From the NCBI GenBank assembly GCA_019155185.1, contig CM032798.1, positions 19,219,621 through 19,283,620 on the forward strand: 64,000 nucleotides of DNA, read 5' to 3'. The position numbers and the translations under genes were made by a program. The notes under the pieces are model-generated. The model saw only the letters and a list, made by a program, of their open reading frames with translations. It searched no databases and was not told the origin of the DNA. Every line of letters begins with the position of its first letter. The stretch's first letter is position 1. This document shows, piece after piece, positions 60,601 through 64,000 of the stretch. The DNA comes from Beaufortia kweichowensis (lineage: Eukaryota > Chordata > Actinopteri > Cypriniformes > Gastromyzontidae).

Positions 60601-60615
60601 GTGTGCTTCTCATGA
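42656..60615 (+). CDS. col5a2: Procollagen alpha-2(V) chain, fibrillar collagen (54 exons)
   Basis: Secreted fibrillar procollagen that joins alpha-1(V) in heterotrimers controlling collagen I fibril diameter. Seen: 54 exons, 4,503 coding bases, 1,500 residues (human about 1,499). Order: signal peptide, VWC domain, short amino-terminal collagen segment, telopeptide, a 1,014-residue main helix (338 triplets), and a COLFI propeptide ending IDIGPVCFS. Exons in the helix are 45, 54, 99, 108 or 162 bp and begin with a Gly codon, the classic fibrillar pattern. COL5A2 is favoured over COL1A2, COL3A1 and COL2A1 by DYWIDPNEGS, YCNMEMGETCISANP and SPDGSRQYPARTC; the gulp1 and pjvk neighbours agree. One triplet lacks Gly (54486-54488). 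Teleosts have two col5a2 copies; I cannot say which this is. Confidence 0.92.
45350..45500. repeat. Dispersed teleost repeat fragment in col5a2 intron 1
   Basis: CAGTTCAGGTTTATTTGTTT, then GTTTCAAAGCAGCTTTATAG: the same motif family as 32640-32700 and, inverted, 11080-11120. Confidence 0.5.
45720..45870 (+). promoter_or_regulatory. Promoter-like cluster in col5a2 intron 1
   Basis: CAATATGGCGGCGCC (about 45721-45735) matches a YY1-type initiator. Then come CCAAT boxes in AAACCAATCGG (about 45756) and CAGCCAATGG (about 45783), and GGGGCGGGAC, a GC box (about 45801). A short CAG run follows near 45856. The combination is typical of housekeeping promoters and contrasts with the surrounding AT-rich intron. 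Confidence 0.4.
46745..46880 (+). repeat. Teleost repeat with the TTTATCCAAAG core
   Basis: CATTTAGCTGATGCTTTTAT, CCAAAGTGACTTACAAAT, TTAGGAGACAATGAAGCGAC and ATGAAGAAGTGCTTTCCTAA. It is related over about 115 bp to 63369-63480, and TTAGGAGACAATGAAGCGAT recurs alone at 9254-9274. In the intron after the VWC exon of col5a2. Confidence 0.65.
48372..53486 (+). other. col5a2: col5a2 exons 9-34: first part of the triple helix
   Basis: Exons: 48372-48416, 48492-48545, 48624-48677, 48761-48814, 49117-49170, 49271-49324, 49406-49450, 49541-49594, 49738-49782, 49965-50018, 50114-50212, 50309-50353, 50435-50533, 50929-50982, 51059-51166, 51256-51309, 51387-51485, 51642-51695, 51796-51894, 51990-52043, 52303-52356, 52478-52531, 52673-52726, 52807-52851, 53090-53188, 53379-53486. 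I translated each one; every third residue is Gly without exception. Every exon is phase 0 at both ends, so loss of any one would keep frame and register. Confidence 0.9.
56311..56730 (-). mobile_element. Dispersed repeat, probable non-autonomous DNA transposon (copy B)
   Basis: Reverse-oriented relative of 40555-40800: the minus strand reads CATACTGATAGTTCAGATG, ATAACTATTTGATGTTCTTT, AAAGAGTCATCTCTTCTTCA and ACAGAAATCCTACAAAACAC. Its far end shows GGGTAATTCC on the plus strand, which would pair with the GGGTAATTCC start of copy A as terminal inverted repeats. It lies in the intron between col5a2 exons 46 and 47. Confidence 0.55.
57720..57850. repeat. Repeat rich in AAACCAGTTAA motifs
   Basis: Several degenerate units of ACCAGTTAAACCA type ending in TAGCTGGTTTAAGCTG, which resembles the palindromic AAACCAGC-type MITEs of teleosts. 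In the intron before col5a2 exon 51. Confidence 0.45.
58115..60615 (+). other. col5a2: col5a2 exons 51-54: C-telopeptide and COLFI propeptide
   Basis: Exons: rest of 58061-58385, then 59142-59329, 59557-59802, 60469-60615 (stop TGA 60613-60615). The telopeptide is acidic and Pro-rich, with an N-glycosylation sequon in KPNNASDAV. The propeptide drives chain selection and trimer assembly outside the cell after secretion. Its cysteines lie in ARTCQDLKQC, VYCNMEMGETC, TYHCKN, EDSCS and GPVCFS, seven in all, which fits a pro-alpha-2(V) type chain. A candidate poly(A) signal AATAAA is at 61047-61052. Confidence 0.9.
58483..58700. repeat. AGTTCACC-family repeat in a col5a2 intron
   Basis: Carries TTGTTTGATTATCAACATTC and CGTTCACCTTAAAATGAAAA with GAAGCACAAGAAGAGACATT, related to the copies at 325-460 and 25828-25985. 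It lies in the intron between exons 51 and 52. Confidence 0.45.
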
Positions 60616-61879
60616 AACCACATTCAATCATCACCGCTGAGACTCAATACAGTATTTATTCTTCAAGACGCCTCAAGGAATTTCTGACCTTTATTTTCTA
60701 CTGAAGGATTTCCTCCAGCCTGTGGTTTGAGTGCATGAGAGACACTTTAATTTATAACTAATACACCATGTGTTGTTAAGAAACATGTTTTATAAATTGA
60801 AAAAGTTCTCAGTTTTAAACATTTGACTGCCTGTCTAATCTGTGTGTTTTATTGATGTTGTTCGTTTTGTCACGTATTCCCTCGAGTTTTCTTAAAAATT
60901 GTCATTTGAAATAGATTTTAAAGGTTAAGTGGATGACAGTGATGAAGGTTTGTTTGTGTTGTGTTAAAGTGAGATCTCATTCAATTCCCAAACAGTTTCC
61001 TACATCTCTCATATTTTAACATGAGATTCATTTACACTTCATCATGAATAAACATCAAAAGACTCGTTTACCTGAAATATACACCAAAGAAACTCTTGAT
61101 CAAAGTCTCATTTCTGCTCTTTATGAGGAAAGCGTTTGTTTGTAATGAACGTTCAACAGAATGATTTTCACAAGCTGTCGAGTAAAAGAAGCACAAAGCA
61201 AATTTAATCAGCTTTTTTTATTTATTTATCATCCAACAGCAGAAGTGATTTAACATAAAAATGAAATATTTCTTAATAAAGGTGAGCTGGATGTGAACAT
61301 CAGCAGAATTCATTTTATTCTTCATCCAGCGTCTGTTTGAGATGTTCTTCACGGCTCTAATAAGAACACTTTACAGTAAAGTTGTATTTGATAACATTAG
61401 TAAATCTAGCAATAGAGTTTTACAGTGTTTTTTTCTAATGTTAGTCAATGCCAATACAATTGTTCATATTAGTTGATTGTACATTAATTCATGTTAACAG
61501 ATAGAACTTTTGGTTTTAAAAGTGTATTAGTAAATGCTGAAATTAGCATGAAGTAAGATGAATAAATGCTGTAGATGTACAACCTTATTGTAAAGGGTTA
61601 CTGATAAGATAACATCAGATTCATTACTGAATATCAAACATAACAAACAGCATTAAACATTCAAACCACAACTTTTGTGTGTCAATTTGGTCTAAATTTA
61701 AGCAAATATCTAGAAAGTATCTCTTAAACATTACTTTAAGATTTACAAGTTAAAATGGTTTACTTTATTATATAAAAATAGAAATTTACAGACTTTTTTA
61801 AAAGCTTTTGTCACTTTTCATTTAAATTCAATTGGTGAAAAACCGTGATTATTTCCCATTGAATGTTTTGATGTGAGAG
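60616..61879. other. Tail-to-tail 3' regions of col5a2 and gulp1
   Basis: Both 3' UTRs must lie here. The plus strand has AATAAA at 61047-61052 for col5a2; the minus strand has AATAAA (TTTATT at 61313-61318) for gulp1. Nothing else was recognised. Confidence 0.5.
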
Positions 61880-63978
61880 TCAGCACGGACTGTCTGTCTG
61901 ATCCACAGAAAACACGGCTCCTTCTACAGTCAGTCCCATTTGGAACCCCTCCTGCAAAAACAGAAAGAAATCATGAAACTTCATCTCATTTTAAAAGGTT
62001 AAATGGCTTGAAACACATCAATAAGACAGTTCACCCAAAATTAAAATTCAAGAAATTTCATGATAACATCATTTATTGTTGACATACAACAAATTCCTTG
62101 TGATGTTTCCACATTTTTAAGACGGTTTGTATTATCAACCATCTGCAGTCATGATGTTCCAAACCCTTATGATGATGATTGTCTCATAATATATCATTTA
62201 GAGATCATTTCATCTGAAACTGCCATGATTGTGAAATCCATCGAGACAGCATGCGTACAATAATAACACAAACATGAGAACTGATATGAGCATTTTAAAC
62301 ATCAATTACAAACCATCGTTGTCGCTGTGAAGTTGAGGAAAGCATTGAGAGTAAAAGAAGAGATGATTAAATTATTCAGGATTACAGAAGTATAAACAAT
62401 AATACTGTCGATTTGCCAATGAAACACACAATTGACATCATTTCTTTTCTCACACAGTATAATCTCACTTCAAAGACTGTGAACATCATCCAAAAAATGA
62501 CTTGAAACATTTCAATTTAAAGACACACAAGCTGCTCAAGAGATGAAATAAAAACTGTAGAAATCATCTGGATGTGATGAGGCTGTAATACAAACAGTAT
62601 GACTGAATACTAAAATATGGTTCATATATATATAACAAAGTTTTCATGCTGTAAAATGATAAATATATACAAATGAGCGTGAGTGTAAAAAGATAATAAC
62701 ACAATCTGTCTCCTCTTTTAAAGATGCTGTAAAATGTTCAGACAAACACTAAGCTCCGCCCTAACCTCACACCATTGGCTGAGAGACATTATGAGGTTTT
62801 CTGATTGGCTAACATGCACAGATACTGGAAACAAGTACATTATGTGTATTATTTCAGTGTGTAATATTCTTACCTGCATCTCATCCAGTTTAGACTGAAT
62901 ATCTGGAGTAAAGACAGCCGGTCCACAGATGAACGGATCAAACGGTTCTGCTCCAAACAAATCTATATCTACAACACAAACAACTTTACCATTATAACAT
63001 TAAATAACACATGACAAAATGATCTGCTGTAAGACTGTTTATTAATGATTCATCCTGACAGAGTTTAGACCAAAAGAATTCAGTGATGGCCATATTATCA
63101 AGATTATGTTTTTTTAATGTTTTTAGCCAATAAATTACAAAAATAAGTGAATGGCGATGGAGAGAGAGAGAGAGTTTGTAACCAATGACAAAAGCTTTGT
63201 AACCGTTCAAGACAACATGTTTCCCAATTATTTACATTCTTATCATAAATCACACATTGATTGGATATTGTAACATCATATATAAACACGTGACAGGGTT
63301 AAATACTGATAAATGAATGCAGAACTGAAACACACTGTGAGAATGTAAAATAAAGTTGCAGGTCTTAACATTTACATTTAGCTGACGCTTTTATCCAAAG
63401 CGACTTATTAGGAGACGATGAAGTGCCACATCAGAAGAAAGCAACAGTAATATGAAGAAGTGTTTTATCAAGTTTAGGATGAAACACATTTTGCTGAAGG
63501 ACTCTGACCTCGTTCTTTCAGAAGCTGCGGGTGATACGGCGATGAGATGCCGTTACAGATCCCTCGTCTCGATACTGGAGATTCAGGAGTGAATGGAATC
63601 ATATCAAATATATCAGTGGAGGGCGCTCGAGCTCGTGTACTTCCTGTCTGATGAACACAATACACACACACAAACCACTGAAACCAAAGACTTAAAGTCA
63701 AAGATAAATGAGTAAAACTGAATCACATCCAAAGTGTGTGTTGATCTAAGGTTTACATAAGGTCGTGACACGACTCGGCCACTGGTGAGCTGTGAGTGGG
63801 CGGGGTTAGTGAGCAAGCGTGCTGATTGGCTGGAATCAGGTGAGCTGACAGGTGTCAGAGTGACAGAGGAGATGTCAAGACTGCACAGTGATGTGACATC
63901 ATCATCATCATCATCATCATCAGCACACCACGACAAGACAGACGCTCTCTGTGAAGAGCAGGATTCATTAGAGACGTG
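61880..63978 (-). CDS. gulp1: Engulfment adaptor GULP1, carboxy-terminal exons (partial)
   Basis: GULP1 (CED-6 family) is a cytoplasmic PTB adaptor that links phagocytic receptors such as LRP1 and stabilin-2 to engulfment of apoptotic cells. Only the 3' part is in the window; the PTB domain lies beyond the right edge. Exons in gene order: 63757-63978, 63509-63647, 62874-62968, 61880-61951, with compatible phases; stop TGA 61880-61882. Diagnostic matches are PSTDIFDMIPFTPESP, DLFGAEPFDPFICG, PDIQSKLDEMQ and EGFQMGLTVEG near the end. DLFGAEPFDPF and IFDMIPF are likely clathrin-adaptor contact motifs. The 63757-63978 exon encodes a poly-Asp run and has no counterpart in the human protein I remember. 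In human GULP1 also lies close to COL5A2. Confidence 0.88.
62018..62100. repeat. AGTTCACC-family repeat fragment in a gulp1 intron
   Basis: ACAGTTCACCCAAAATTAAA followed by TTCATGATAACATCATTTAT. Related to the other copies in the window. Confidence 0.45.
63369..63480 (+). repeat. Teleost repeat with the TTTATCCAAAG core
   Basis: CATTTACATTTAGCTGACGC, TTTTATCCAAAGCGACTTAT, TTAGGAGACGATGAAGTGCC and ATGAAGAAGTGTTTTATCAA. A second copy of the element at 46745-46880, here in a gulp1 intron. Confidence 0.65.
63898..63921. repeat. (ATC)n trinucleotide repeat coding for poly-Asp in gulp1
   Basis: Eight ATC units; read on the minus strand they give GAT codons within the gulp1 exon 63757-63978, eight Asp in a row. 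Confidence 0.85.
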
Positions 63979-64000
63979 CTGAAAGAGAGAGACAGATGGA

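Noticed and set aside
42656..60615. Identifying the collagen as col1a2, col2a1 or col3a1
   Set aside because: The propeptide motifs CISANP, DYWIDPNEGS and ARTCQDLKQC, and the gulp1/pjvk neighbours, fit COL5A2.

Overview
This 64 kb window is vertebrate nuclear DNA from a ray-finned fish, probably a cypriniform or a close relative. Genes are split into many short exons with GT-AG introns, background DNA is AT-rich, and dispersed repeats of common teleost type recur. There are no prokaryotic gene features. I placed exons by reading splice sites and checking that phases join. Family names rest on remembered protein families, since no database search was possible.

Layout, left to right. (1) 1023-26665, minus strand: a giant centrosomal coiled-coil gene, pericentrin (pcnt), with 54 coding exons and about 4,200 codons; it ends in a PACT centrosome-targeting domain. 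(2) 27802-29838, plus strand: the C21orf58 ortholog, head-to-head with pcnt across a 1.1 kb divergent promoter region, the same arrangement as in human 21q22.3. (3) 30165-30549: a 43-bp minisatellite of about nine copies. (4) 31014-36176, plus strand: a SUMO-specific protease of the SENP1/SENP2 type, best called senp2, 17 coding exons. (5) 38456-40312, minus strand: pejvakin (pjvk), 6 coding exons. (6) 42656-60615, plus strand: a complete fibrillar procollagen gene of alpha-2(V) type (col5a2), 54 exons and 1,500 codons, with 338 Gly-X-Y triplets of which one is broken. (7) 61880 to the right edge, minus strand: the 3' end of the engulfment adaptor gulp1, tail-to-tail with col5a2.

The genes do not form one pathway. 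The order joins blocks that are separate in human: pcnt and C21orf58 (21q), SENP2 (3q), and PJVK with the COL5A2-GULP1 cluster (2q31-q32).

I found no clearly new biological system. The points most worth checking are: a one-base frame break in the 1,900-bp exon 6 of pcnt; a Gly-to-Ala break in the collagen helix; a minisatellite with a CRE-like site in every unit upstream of senp2; a hairpin just before the col5a2 start codon; a promoter-like cluster inside col5a2 intron 1; a poly-Asp exon in gulp1; and two inverted copies of an apparently non-autonomous DNA transposon.
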